The position numbers and the translations under genes were made by a program. The notes under the pieces were generated by a model, which saw nothing but the letters and a program-made list of their open reading frames with translations, made no database searches and had not been told where the DNA came from. Below are positions 24,909-32,715 of a stretch of 32,817 nucleotides of DNA, one piece after another; the first letter of the stretch is position 1, and each line of letters opens with the position of its first letter. The stretch lies in the NCBI GenBank assembly GCA_021794075.1, contig JAJYRM010000043.1, forward strand, positions 1 through 32,817, written 5' to 3'. This DNA comes from Bacteroidota bacterium (GTDB lineage Bacteria > Bacteroidota > Ignavibacteria > Kryptoniales > JAKASW01).

Positions 24909-25636
24909 GAGGGGAACTGAAAAGATTCCCAAATCTTGACGAACTAAGCAAAGCCGCGGCAGCGAACATGGCCAGCCTGATCGAAGAAGCTGTCGGAAAA
25001 AGGGGAAGCTGCTCAATCGCTCTTTCAGGAGGCAACACCCCGAGGACACTCCACCATCTCCTCGCCACTCGTCACCGCGACGAAATCCCTTGGGGTTCAG
25101 TTCAAATTTTTTTCGGTGATGAACGGTACGTGCCTCACTCCGACAAAAGCAGTAATTATCTGATGGCTAAGGAGACGCTGCTGGATCTTGTCCCGATTCC
25201 AGAAGCAAACATCCATGCAATTCGGACGGATCTGTCCGGGCCGCAGAAGGCAGCCGCGACATACGAGAGGACACTCAGAAAGTTTTTTCAAGATGTTGGG
25301 AGCACATTCGATTTGCTCCTCCTCGGAATGGGTAAGGAGGGGCACACAGCTTCACTTTTCCCGCATTCGAAAGCTTTGGATGAGTGTCGCAAATGGGTGA
25401 TGGCTGTCGATGTCCCGGCGACCCCATCCAAGCGGATCACGACTACCTATCCTCTCCTCAATAGGTCGGCGTCAATATATTTTCTAGTAACCGGCAGCGA
25501 CAAGACTGCTGCGTTGCGGGAAGTTCTGGACAGTGAAAGTGATTACCACATCTTCCCGGCGAGGGGAATTGAATCGGTCAATGGCAGGCTTGTCTGGTGG
25601 GTTGATTCGTCGGCTTATCCGGTCGATATAGCCTGA
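24905..25636 (+). CDS. pgl: 6-phosphogluconolactonase
   Basis: A protein of about 243 residues of the Pgl/DevB sugar-isomerase-like family, which hydrolyses 6-phosphogluconolactone to 6-phosphogluconate, the step between the two dehydrogenases encoded upstream. Family blocks are SIALSGGNTPRTLHHLL, VQIFFGDERYVPHSDKSSNY and LLLLGMGKEGHTASLFP. Two starts compete: ATG 24905, which gives the ATGA overlap with the zwf stop common in this genome, and GTG 24893, which has AAGGAG only four bases upstream and would add four residues. The shorter form is given, with low certainty on that point. The frame ends without a clear terminator. Confidence 0.93.
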   Translation: MRGELKRFPNLDELSKAAAANMASLIEEAVGKRGSCSIALSGGNTPRTLHHLLATRHRDEIPWGSVQIFFGDERYVPHSDKSSNYLMAKETLLDLVPIPEANIHAIRTDLSGPQKAAATYERTLRKFFQDVGSTFDLLLLGMGKEGHTASLFPHSKALDECRKWVMAVDVPATPSKRITTTYPLLNRSASIYFLVTGSDKTAALREVLDSESDYHIFPARGIESVNGRLVWWVDSSAYPVDIA

Positions 25637-25807
25637 GAGCTAGAAGTGTGACGAACCGCACGCCAGTAGGGGCTTTCTTGCGATTGTCCTACCCCCCTTT
25701 TCCTCTGATTTTGGCACTGTTTCGTTGGAAAAGCCCACCAAATTTTTAGTGTAATCGAGTCCCCTGCTGAAATTTTATAAGTTTCGCAAAATCAATAGGT
25801 TAGCGTC

Positions 25808-25836
25808 TTGACTTTTCCGAAGCTTTTTGTTATTAT
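25808..25836 (+). promoter_or_regulatory. Sigma-70-type promoter of the purC operon
   Basis: TTGACT (25808-25813) is followed after 17 bases by TATTAT (25831-25836), each a five-of-six match. The region between -10 and the ribosome site is T-rich. The predicted transcription start is near 25843, and GGAGG (25852-25856) precedes the TTG start of purC at 25861. Confidence 0.65.
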
Positions 25837-25860
25837 TTTTAGAATTTCAGCGGAGGTTTA

Positions 25861-26604
25861 TTGGCAAAAAAGGAAAAAAGACTGATTCTCTCCAGAGGGA
25901 GTTCGAAGGTTCTTTACTTGCTTCCTCAGGATGATCTTCTCTTGGCTGAATTTCGACCGGAGTTAGGGGTTGACGGGAAGAAGGTTCTTAAGATTAAAGA
26001 CAGGCCGAAGATCGCCGCAGAATTGCAGGCCTTCATTTTCGCTTACCTTGAGACTTACCAGATACCCACACACTTTTTCAGCCAGACAGGAAGTGAACTT
26101 TTCATTAAGAGGCTGAACGTAATCCCGGTTGAAGTGACCGTGAGAAACATTGCTTCGCAGTCCTTTGCCAAACGGTTCAAACATTTTAAAGCAAAGCAGC
26201 AACTCGATTTTCCTGTGTTCGAGCATCTGCTTAAAGATGAGAACGGCGAACAATTTGTCAACGAATCTTACCTGTATGCGTTGCAGTGCGTGACACCGGA
26301 TGAATTCCGGACGATGAATCGGCTTGCCAGTAAAGTTGACGCTGTCATGAAGAGTTTTATGGAAAGGCGGGGATTCACCCTCGTCGATATTACGATGAAG
26401 TTCGGTAAGTATAAGGGCGTGATAATGCTCGGTGATGAGATTTCACCTGAAAACATGACTGTGATCGACAACGCGACCGGCGAAGAAATTTCCGTTTCGG
26501 CTTCTCGCGATTCGCGCGAGGCGTCAAAATATTATCAGTTGGTTTACTCCCGGATTCTCCCTTCTGCATCGCGTGGCGCTGCGGCGCCTAAGCGCAAGGC
26601 TTGA
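25861..26604 (+). CDS. purC: SAICAR synthetase, divergent form
   Basis: A 247-residue protein of the PurC fold, which joins aspartate to CAIR in purine synthesis. Recognisable blocks are YQIPTHFF, NVIPVEVTVRNIASQSFAKR (91-110) and LGDEISPEN. Several normally strong motifs are altered: the nucleotide loop reads GSSKVLY where GKAKxxY is usual, and the DITAFNAxK region is replaced by FRPELGVDGKK. The central acidic substrate loop is also remodelled. The length is near normal. It starts at TTG 25861 with GGAGG four bases upstream. Linkage to purS and purQ three genes on supports a purine role. The divergence could mean a lineage-specific variant or altered activity. Confidence 0.78.
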   Translation: MAKKEKRLILSRGSSKVLYLLPQDDLLLAEFRPELGVDGKKVLKIKDRPKIAAELQAFIFAYLETYQIPTHFFSQTGSELFIKRLNVIPVEVTVRNIASQSFAKRFKHFKAKQQLDFPVFEHLLKDENGEQFVNESYLYALQCVTPDEFRTMNRLASKVDAVMKSFMERRGFTLVDITMKFGKYKGVIMLGDEISPENMTVIDNATGEEISVSASRDSREASKYYQLVYSRILPSASRGAAAPKRKA

Positions 26605-27275
26605 CGGAAATGTTCCCTAAGTTGGCACGTTACGGATCCGACGTGATAGCGGTAGTCCTCGTCGCGTGCGTTTTGTTGGTTTTTGTTTCCTTTCTGGTCC
26701 CAATCCAACCGGTTAAGATAGCTCTGGATTTTGTCGCGTTGCTGGCCTCCGCGTTTACGCTTTACTTCTTCCGTGACCCGGACCGAGTCCCACCGATAAC
26801 AGGCGACGAAGTCATAATTGCTCCCGCCGATGGAAAGGTTGTCTTTGTCGGCGAGACGGAAGAGAAGGAATTTCTGAAATCAAGGGCCTTGATGGTAAGC
26901 ATATTCATGTCGCCGGCAAACGTGCATGTCAACAGGATGCCGATGAACGGCGAAGTGAAATTTCTGAAATATGTAAAGGGCGAATACATCGTAGCGTTCG
27001 ACGAAAAGTCGAGCGAGAGAAACGAGCGGATGCTGATCGGGCTGGAAAATAAAGGACAGCGACTTCTCTTCAAGCAGATTGCGGGCTTCATCGCGAGAAG
27101 GATCGTGTGCGAATTGACAGAGGGGCAGAAGGTGAACGCGGGCGACAGATTTGGGATGATAAAGTTCGGTTCGCGAGTCGATGTGATGCTTCCCCTCAAT
27201 TGCAAAGTTAAAGTTAAGTTTGGCGATAAAACGTTTGGCGGCAGCACAATCTTGGGAGTCCTGCAAAATGAGTAG
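26601..27275 (+). CDS. psd: Phosphatidylserine decarboxylase proenzyme, short type
   Basis: A 224-residue pyruvoyl enzyme that converts phosphatidylserine to phosphatidylethanolamine. Two hydrophobic segments near the N terminus (about 14-35 and 38-56) anchor it. Blocks of the short, archaeal-like Psd group are FFRDPDRVPP (56-65), VIIAPADGKVVFVG (71-84) and SPANVHVNRMPMNG (104-117). Self-cleavage should occur at Gly190-Ser191 in KFGSRVDVMLP, the serine becoming the pyruvoyl group. The listed TTG start overlaps the purC stop by four bases; an ATG nine bases further (26610) is an equally plausible start. The next gene supplies its substrate. Confidence 0.92.
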   Translation: MTEMFPKLARYGSDVIAVVLVACVLLVFVSFLVPIQPVKIALDFVALLASAFTLYFFRDPDRVPPITGDEVIIAPADGKVVFVGETEEKEFLKSRALMVSIFMSPANVHVNRMPMNGEVKFLKYVKGEYIVAFDEKSSERNERMLIGLENKGQRLLFKQIAGFIARRIVCELTEGQKVNAGDRFGMIKFGSRVDVMLPLNCKVKVKFGDKTFGGSTILGVLQNE

Positions 27276-28062
27276 AAAGCGAAAGTACAACATCCATATT
27301 TCCCGGGCGGTCATCCCGAACTTCTTCACGATACTGAATATGTTCTCGGGTTTCATGTCCATCCTCTCTGCCTCGAACCACGATTTTGTGTCGGCTTCGT
27401 GGCTGATCGTGCTCGCCGCGATATTCGACAGCCTGGATGGCATGATGGCGCGTCTCACGAAAAGTTCAAGCGAGTTCGGCGTCGAGCTCGACTCACTTTC
27501 AGATCTGGTGTCGTTCGGCGTTGCCCCGTCTTTTATGATCTATCAGATAGGGCTTCACAGCCTCGGGCCGATAGGGACGCTGGCGAGCGCGATGGTAATG
27601 GTTTTCGGCGGACTCCGCCTTGCCCGGTTCAATGTTCAACTGGTCGGTTTTGACAAGAGTTTTTTCAAGGGTCTACCTATTCCTTCCAGCGCGATCATGA
27701 TCAGCTCTTTTATTCTTCTCTTTTATGATCGAAGCATTGGCTGGTTGAGTCCCAATGCGGCGCCTTTTCTTCCGGTCTTAGCGGTGGCGCTGTCTCTCCT
27801 TATGGTCAGCACGGTAAGATACGATACCATTCCAAAGTTCAGCAAAAGAGCCATAAAGGCGCATCCGTTGAAGTTTACAATTTTCACCATCGGTGTGGCG
27901 ATTACGATAGCGACCATGGGCAAGGCGCTGTTTTGGCTCTTCCTGCTGTACATTGTCGGTGGACTCATCCGCTGGCTGGCAGAGCACATTAAGGCGCTCG
28001 TCTCTCACCGAAAACCGGAGGAAGACGAAGAGGATGTTGAATTGAGCAGTTTTGATATCTAG
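27268..28062 (+). CDS. pssA: CDP-diacylglycerol-serine O-phosphatidyltransferase
   Basis: A 264-residue, multi-helix membrane enzyme that makes phosphatidylserine from CDP-diacylglycerol and serine. The CDP-alcohol phosphotransferase motif is complete and correctly spaced: Asp57, Gly58, Ala61, Arg62, Gly71, Asp75 and Asp79 in DGMMARLTKSSSEFGVELD. ATG 27268 is chosen because GGGAG lies upstream and the overlap with psd is only eight bases; a start at 27220 would overlap by 56. The C-terminal tail is strongly acidic (EEDEEDVELSSFDI). psd and pssA adjacent form a complete route to phosphatidylethanolamine. Confidence 0.94.
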   Translation: MSRKRKYNIHISRAVIPNFFTILNMFSGFMSILSASNHDFVSASWLIVLAAIFDSLDGMMARLTKSSSEFGVELDSLSDLVSFGVAPSFMIYQIGLHSLGPIGTLASAMVMVFGGLRLARFNVQLVGFDKSFFKGLPIPSSAIMISSFILLFYDRSIGWLSPNAAPFLPVLAVALSLLMVSTVRYDTIPKFSKRAIKAHPLKFTIFTIGVAITIATMGKALFWLFLLYIVGGLIRWLAEHIKALVSHRKPEEDEEDVELSSFDI

Positions 28063-28071
28063 GAGGATTAG

Positions 28072-28386
28072 TTGTTCAAAGCAAGAATAGAAGTCACTCT
28101 GAAAAGTAAAATCCTTGACCCTCAGGGGAAGGCGATAGAAAGCAGTTTGAGAAACCTTGGCTTCACAAAGTTGAGCAAAGTGAGGACAGGAAAAAACATA
28201 GACATAGTTGTCGATGAGCCTGATGCGGAAAAAGCGTTGGAGCTGGCGAAGTCCGCGTGCGTGAAGCTTCTCGCGAACCCGGTGACTGAGGAGTACGAGG
28301 GGGAGCTCTTTGATATGTCGGGTAAATCGGTTGCGAAATTTTCGAGCTCCAACTCCTCGCGTTCCGAAGTTAAGGTGAAATCGTGA
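28072..28386 (+). CDS. purS: FGAM synthase subunit PurS
   Basis: A 104-residue small subunit of the three-part formylglycinamidine ribonucleotide synthase (PurS, PurQ, PurL). The core [20 protein letters not shown] (2-21), then SLRNLGF and VRTGKNIDI, is typical. PurS is usually about 80-85 residues, so the Ser- and Lys-rich end from about residue 82 is an extension. It starts at a TTG behind AGGAGGA (28061-28067). Its stop overlaps the purQ GTG by four bases, which suits the need for matched subunit amounts. PurL is not in this window. Confidence 0.92.
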   Translation: MFKARIEVTLKSKILDPQGKAIESSLRNLGFTKLSKVRTGKNIDIVVDEPDAEKALELAKSACVKLLANPVTEEYEGELFDMSGKSVAKFSSSNSSRSEVKVKS

Positions 28387-29078
28387 CTGGGAAAGTCGGC
28401 GTAGTAGTATTCCCCGGATCGAATTGCGACATGGATGCGTATAACGCTTTTGGAAGTGTCCTCAACCAGAAGGTGGAACTTATATGGCATAAGGAAACGA
28501 GCCTTAGCGGCGTCGATGTAGTGGTGCTCCCCGGCGGCTTTTCGTACGGCGATTATCTGCGCGCCGGTGCCATAGCGCGTTTTTCGCCTATCATGACCGA
28601 GGTCATTAAGTTCGCGGCGAAGGGGGGACTTGTCATGGGTATTTGCAACGGTTTTCAGGTGCTTGTCGAAGCTGGACTCCTTCCGGGTGCTCTCCTTAGA
28701 AACGCGAACCTGAAGTTTGTGTGCAAACAGGTTTATTTGAGGACCGAGACTACCTCTTCTCCTTTTACATCTGGTCTTGAGAAGGGGCAGGTACTGAAAG
28801 TGCCGATAGCTCATGGCGATGGAAATTTTTACGCGGACGAGTCAACGCTGAAGAGTCTTGAGGACGGCGATCAGATTGTGTTCAGATACTCGAGTCTTAA
28901 CGGAGAGATTACGCCGGATTCGAATCCGAACGGTTCAATTCATAACATCGCTGGAATTGTAAACGCAAGGCGAAATGTCTTGGGAATGATGCCGCATCCT
29001 GAGCGCGCCAGCGAGCAGATACTTGGAAGCGCGCAGGGTAAGGCTGTTTTGAAGTCGGTCGTGCAAAGTCTAAATTGA
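28383..29078 (+). CDS. purQ: FGAM synthase glutaminase subunit PurQ
   Basis: A 231-residue class I glutamine amidotransferase that releases ammonia for formylglycinamidine ribonucleotide synthesis. Diagnostic blocks are [14 protein letters not shown] (7-20), [18 protein letters not shown] (49-66), the nucleophile elbow MGICNGFQ with Cys88, and MMPHPERAS with His205 and Glu207. Start is GTG 28383, overlapping the purS stop (GTGA). The length is normal. It is followed closely by tatA genes, probably on the same transcript. Confidence 0.96.
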   Translation: MTGKVGVVVFPGSNCDMDAYNAFGSVLNQKVELIWHKETSLSGVDVVVLPGGFSYGDYLRAGAIARFSPIMTEVIKFAAKGGLVMGICNGFQVLVEAGLLPGALLRNANLKFVCKQVYLRTETTSSPFTSGLEKGQVLKVPIAHGDGNFYADESTLKSLEDGDQIVFRYSSLNGEITPDSNPNGSIHNIAGIVNARRNVLGMMPHPERASEQILGSAQGKAVLKSVVQSLN

Positions 29079-29096
29079 GGTAAAGTGGAGGCTGCC

Positions 29097-29273
29097 ATGT
29101 TTGATTTTGGCCCAACAGAGATAATCCTCATAATCGTTGCGCTCCTTCTCCTTTTTGGCGGGAAGAAGCTGCCTGAGCTCGCTCAGGGCATCGGTAAGGG
29201 GATAAAGGAATTCAAGAAGGCTGTTAAGGAACCAGAAGAGCAAGAGGAAAAAAAGGAAGAGAAGAAAGACTAA
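29097..29273 (+). CDS. tatA: TatA-type twin-arginine translocase protein, copy 1
   Basis: A 58-residue protein with the TatA plan: a short N-terminal part with a membrane-facing Glu (PTEIILII), one helix to about residue 20, the hinge FGGKKLPELAQGIGKGIKEF, an amphipathic helix and a highly charged tail of Glu and Lys. ATG 29097 is preferred, as GGAGG (29087-29091) sits five bases upstream; a GTG at 29085 in the same frame overlaps that site. TatA forms the pore-like assembly that exports folded proteins. It follows purQ by 18 bases. No tatC lies in the window. Confidence 0.9.
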   Translation: MFDFGPTEIILIIVALLLLFGGKKLPELAQGIGKGIKEFKKAVKEPEEQEEKKEEKKD

Positions 29274-29294
29274 ATAGGGGGAAAGGGCAAAGAG

Positions 29295-29567
29295 ATGTTT
29301 GAGAATCTTGGGTTTGGTGAGATCCTCCTGATAATCATCGTGATCGTTGTATTCTTCGGACCCAAGCGCATACCGGACATAGCGCAATCAATCGGCAAGG
29401 GTATCAGGGAGTTTAAGCGGGCGATGAAAGATGTTCAGGACGAAGTCTCCACCGCGATGAGCGATAAGCCCAAAGAGTCACCGACGCCGCAGAAGAAGCT
29501 CGAAACGTCCGCTCCGTCGCAGACGATAACGTCCGAAGGCAAGGCGAAAGTCGAGATTAAGCCGTAA
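29295..29567 (+). CDS. tatA: TatA/B-type twin-arginine translocase protein, copy 2
   Basis: A 90-residue protein of the TatA/TatB family. The helix LGFGEILLIIIVIVVFFGP is followed by KRIPDIAQSIGKGIREFKRA and a longer polar tail rich in Ser, Pro, Thr and Lys. Glu9 holds the polar position before the helix. The FGPKRIP hinge and the longer tail set it apart from copy 1 and bring it close to copy 3, and it could serve as the TatB-like partner. It starts 21 bases after copy 1 with a purine-rich site upstream. Confidence 0.87.
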   Translation: MFENLGFGEILLIIIVIVVFFGPKRIPDIAQSIGKGIREFKRAMKDVQDEVSTAMSDKPKESPTPQKKLETSAPSQTITSEGKAKVEIKP

Positions 29568-29967
29568 CCACTTATTGAATCTGTCTTGGTCGGTCGGTTC
29601 GAGAGGGGCAAAGGTAACTTCGGTGAGGTTTGAAGTCCGACCGCGCGGGGAAATCAATTGTGACAAACTTTGGCTTTCAGGCAGCTTCGAGCCGGTCGGG
29701 AGACACGCAGCGCGCCGGCCCCGCCAGTTTTCATAGATAAGCCCCGTCATTGACGACACGGAAGCAAATACCTCGGAAGGGGATTGTCTGAGGTTCATGC
29801 CATTGATTTGCCTATGAAGCTCCAATGGCTTTGAAGATAGCCTTGATAATTTTAAATTAGTCATGTTACAATGCGCCAGGTTCTGAAGACGCGTTGACGT
29901 TCTATAGTGTTTCAGATGAACTTAACTCAAATGGAGCGTGTATCAAGCGGCTCCGGAGTACAATCAG
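29568..29967 (+). other. 400-bp gap, possible remnant of a carbohydrate-binding domain gene
   Basis: No intact gene is supported here. On the plus strand a frame is open across 29584-29733 and includes VTSVRFEVRPRGEI followed by KLWLSGSFEPVG, which resembles the first strands of a starch-binding or similar beta-sandwich domain. It has no good start codon and ends in TAG at 29734. An overlapping minus-strand frame (29478-29864) reads back into the tail of TatA copy 2 and looks like a shadow. The promoter for the following gene lies at 29843-29872. Confidence 0.25.
29843..29872 (+). promoter_or_regulatory. Sigma-70-type promoter before the third tatA, gatA and sucD
   Basis: TTGATA (29843-29848) and TACAAT (29867-29872) match consensus at five of six positions each, with an 18-base spacer rich in A and T. 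Transcription would start near 29879, leaving a leader of about 90 bases before the preferred ATG at 29968. Confidence 0.5.
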
Positions 29968-30228
29968 ATGTTGGATGATTTTAGTATCGGCAAAATCCTT
30001 CTTATTCTTGTTCTGGTACTCATCTTTTTTGGCCCGAAGAAGATACCAGATATAGCCCAGTCGATCGGGAAAGGAATCAGAGAATTCAAGAAGGCGATGA
30101 GCGATGTCTCGGAGGAGATAAAGAAGCCTGTTTCAGACGATGCGAGATCCGCATCGACTAAAGCGGTGGATCCTCCCTCCCAGCAGAATCCAAGCGCCGA
30201 GTCCAAATCAAATTCCGAACTTAAGTAA
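29968..30228 (+). CDS. tatA: TatA/B-type twin-arginine translocase protein, copy 3
   Basis: An 86-residue TatA/B family protein. The N terminus MLDDFSIGKILLILVLVLIF leads into the FGPKKIPDIAQSIGKGIREF block, nearly identical to copy 2, then an acidic and Ser-rich tail. The polar residue ahead of the helix, Glu in copies 1 and 2, is Lys9 here, which is unusual. ATG 29968 is chosen because CGGAG (29954-29958) lies nine bases upstream and it gives the standard short TatA start; a GTG at 29938 would add ten residues. It lies just before gatA, behind its own promoter. Confidence 0.85.
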   Translation: MLDDFSIGKILLILVLVLIFFGPKKIPDIAQSIGKGIREFKKAMSDVSEEIKKPVSDDARSASTKAVDPPSQQNPSAESKSNSELK

Positions 30229-30237
30229 TAGCAGGTT

Positions 30238-31659
30238 TTGACGGATACATATCAGAATTTCAGAAAAAGGCTTCTCAACGGAGAAGCCTCGTGCAAGGGT
30301 GTTGTCGAGAGTTACCTCCAGCGCGCGAAGTCCAAGTCGAGCTTGAATGCTTTTCTTCAGCTCTTCGATGAATCAATCGAAGCCGCGGGGAAGATCGACG
30401 CTAAGGTCGAAGCGGGTAACGCGGGCAAACTCGCTGGGCTTGTGCTTGGCGTTAAAGACATAATCGCGGTAAAAGACAAGCGACTCACCTGTGGCTCCAG
30501 GATACTGGAGAATTTCAATTCGGTTTACGATGCCACGGTAGTGGAACGGCTCGAAGCTGAGGACGCGATCATAATTGGAAAGACCAACATGGACGAATTC
30601 GCCATGGGATCTTCATCCGAGTATAGCGCGTTCGGCCCCGTGCTGAACCCGGTGGATACGGCAAGGGTCCCAGGCGGTTCAAGCGGCGGAAGCGCTTCGG
30701 CTGTGGCCGCCGAGCTGTGCCACGTCGCACTCGGCACCGATACGGGCGGTTCCATCCGACAACCGGCATCGTTTTGCGGAGTTGTGGGCCTGAAGCCGAC
30801 TTACGGCCGCGTCTCAAGGTACGGGCTCGTTGCGTACGCCTCATCATTTGATGTGATAGGCCCAATCTCAAACTCAGTATACGATGCCGCGTTGATCATG
30901 GAGGTCATGGCCGGCCACGATGAACGCGATTCTACCTCGGCCGAGAGACCTGTCCCATCTTACACTTCGTTGCTCGGCCACGATGTGAAAAACTTCACCG
31001 TCGGAATCGCGAAGGAAGCATTGAGCTCAGGGATCGCGGATGACGTCAGGCAGACTGTCGAGAAACAGATCGATGGTCTCAGGGCAGCCGGCGTGAAAAT
31101 AAAGGAAGTGTCGCTCAGCCATCTCGACTACACGATTCCCGCGTATTATATTCTTGCCACTGCCGAAGCTTCTTCCAATCTGGAAAGGTATGACGGCGCG
31201 CGCTACGGGCATAGGAAGCAAGGCGCGGACGAACTCGAAGAAATGTACGCCGAATCGAGAACTGAGGGATTCGGTCCGGAAGTAAAGCGAAGAATAATGC
31301 TCGGCACTTTCGTCCTTTCTGCCGGATATTACGACGCTTACTACAAGAAAGCCCAACGCGTCCGCCGAGTAATCAAGAAAGACTTCGACGACGTGTTTCG
31401 GGAAGTCGACGCCATAATTATGCCGACCGCCCCGACAACCGCCTTCAAAATCGGCGAGAAAACTTCAGACCCGGTTAAGATGTATTTATCAGATATATTC
31501 ACTGTCTCCGCGAACCTTGCCGGCATACCGGGCGTGTCAATACCAGTCGGTAAGGACTCGTCGTCATTGCCCATCGGACTTCAGCTGCTTGGAAGGCAAT
31601 TCGAGGAGGAGACAATCCTGACTATAGCAAACCATATCGAACAATCTTTGAAGAGCTGA
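30238..31659 (+). CDS. gatA: Asp-tRNA(Asn)/Glu-tRNA(Gln) amidotransferase subunit A
   Basis: A 473-residue amidase-signature enzyme, the glutaminase of the GatCAB complex that corrects Glu-tRNA(Gln) and/or Asp-tRNA(Asn). The Ser-cisSer-Lys triad has the spacing known from GatA: Lys73 in GVKD, Ser148 in PGGSSGGSA and Ser172 in GTDTGGSIRQPASFCG. Other blocks are IGKTNMDEFAMGSSSE (113-128) and LKPTYGRVSRYG. It starts at a TTG with a weak AGG upstream, ten bases after the tatA stop. gatB and gatC are not nearby. sucD follows after 12 bases. Confidence 0.96.
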   Translation: MTDTYQNFRKRLLNGEASCKGVVESYLQRAKSKSSLNAFLQLFDESIEAAGKIDAKVEAGNAGKLAGLVLGVKDIIAVKDKRLTCGSRILENFNSVYDATVVERLEAEDAIIIGKTNMDEFAMGSSSEYSAFGPVLNPVDTARVPGGSSGGSASAVAAELCHVALGTDTGGSIRQPASFCGVVGLKPTYGRVSRYGLVAYASSFDVIGPISNSVYDAALIMEVMAGHDERDSTSAERPVPSYTSLLGHDVKNFTVGIAKEALSSGIADDVRQTVEKQIDGLRAAGVKIKEVSLSHLDYTIPAYYILATAEASSNLERYDGARYGHRKQGADELEEMYAESRTEGFGPEVKRRIMLGTFVLSAGYYDAYYKKAQRVRRVIKKDFDDVFREVDAIIMPTAPTTAFKIGEKTSDPVKMYLSDIFTVSANLAGIPGVSIPVGKDSSSLPIGLQLLGRQFEEETILTIANHIEQSLKS

Positions 31660-31671
31660 AAGAGAGCTAGC

Positions 31672-32634
31672 ATGAGTATCCTGATTGACAAATCGACGCG
31701 CCTTGTTGTCCAGGGCATAACGGGAGGGGAAGGTTCCTTCCACACGGAACAAATGATCGAGTACGGAACGAAGGTCGTTGGCGGCGTAACACCGGGCAAG
31801 GGTGGAACCAAACATTTAAATTTGCCGGTCTTCAACACTGTCGCGGAAGCTGTCGAAAAGGAAGGGGCCAATACTTCCGTCATATTTGTCCCTGCCGCGT
31901 TCGCGCCGGATGCGATCGTGGAAGCCGCGGACGCGGGCGTAAAGCTCGTTGTCTGCATAACCGAAGGTATTCCAGTTAAGGACATGGTAGGCGTCTACGA
32001 CTACTTGAAAAAGAAAAATGTCAGGATGGTCGGACCCAACTGTCCCGGAGTCATATCACCGGGAAAGGCAAAAGTCGGCATAATGCCCGGCTTCATCCAC
32101 AGGAAAGGGAGCGTCGGACTGATATCGAGAAGCGGGACTCTTACTTATGAAGCGGTCGCGCAGGTAACCGCGCAGGGATATGGACAGTCCACGTGCGTCG
32201 GCATAGGCGGGGACCCAATAATTGGAACGAAGTTTATCGACGCGCTTCAGCTTTTTAGGGATGATGAGCAGACTGAAGCGGTGGTGATGATCGGAGAGAT
32301 CGGAGGAACAGCCGAGGAAGAGGCCGCCGCGTACATAAAGAAGTATTTCGACAAACCTGTCGTGGGGTTCATAGCGGGACGCACGGCGCCTCCGGGAAGA
32401 AGAATGGGACACGCGGGCGCGATCATTTCCGGCGGGCATGGAACCGCGGATGAAAAGATGGGCGCGATGAAGAAAGCGGGGATAGTGGTTGTGGAGAGCC
32501 CGGCGTTGATCGGGCAGGCCATCGCAAAGGTCCTCGGTTCGAAATCCAAGAAAAAGGCAACCGTCACGGTGAAGAAGCCGGCGGCGAAGTCAAAGGGTTC
32601 GAAAGCTCGCTCAAAGGCAGGAAAGAAAAAATAA
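31672..32634 (+). CDS. sucD: Succinyl-CoA synthetase alpha subunit with a lysine-rich tail
   Basis: A 320-residue TCA-cycle enzyme subunit that carries the phosphohistidine and binds CoA. The CoA-binding part has [20 protein letters not shown] (13-32) and [10 protein letters not shown] (36-45). The ligase part has [11 protein letters not shown] (121-131) and [20 protein letters not shown], with His247 as the phosphorylated residue. The conserved protein ends near residue 289 (AKVLGS), matching the usual 290. It then carries about 30 extra residues, nearly half lysine, with alanine and serine, like a histone H1-type tail. The start ATG has only a weak site (AGAGAG). The beta subunit gene is not in the window. 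Enzyme identity is certain; the role of the tail is unknown. Confidence 0.96.
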   Translation: MSILIDKSTRLVVQGITGGEGSFHTEQMIEYGTKVVGGVTPGKGGTKHLNLPVFNTVAEAVEKEGANTSVIFVPAAFAPDAIVEAADAGVKLVVCITEGIPVKDMVGVYDYLKKKNVRMVGPNCPGVISPGKAKVGIMPGFIHRKGSVGLISRSGTLTYEAVAQVTAQGYGQSTCVGIGGDPIIGTKFIDALQLFRDDEQTEAVVMIGEIGGTAEEEAAAYIKKYFDKPVVGFIAGRTAPPGRRMGHAGAIISGGHGTADEKMGAMKKAGIVVVESPALIGQAIAKVLGSKSKKKATVTVKKPAAKSKGSKARSKAGKKK

Positions 32635-32715
32635 CACTGGAGGAAAGTCGGTTGACAAATTACATGTGCCTGCCGACTCTTACAAAAAAAACTTGAAAGG
32701 AATTGTGGAACGTAT

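Noticed and set aside
25666-25701. Possible terminator after pgl (GTAGG/CCTAC stem and short T run)
   Set aside because: The stem is only five pairs with a 17-base loop and the T tract is four bases; too weak to call.
29478-29864. 128-codon minus-strand frame between tatA copies 2 and 3
   Set aside because: It runs backwards through the coding end of tatA copy 2, its composition is Arg/Ser/Leu-rich without a recognisable domain, and there is no ribosome site; most likely a shadow frame.
32646-32678. Six-base inverted repeat AGTCGG/CCGACT with an internal TTGACA before ndk
   Set aside because: The loop is 21 bases, no T run follows, and no -10 box lies at the right distance from the TTGACA.
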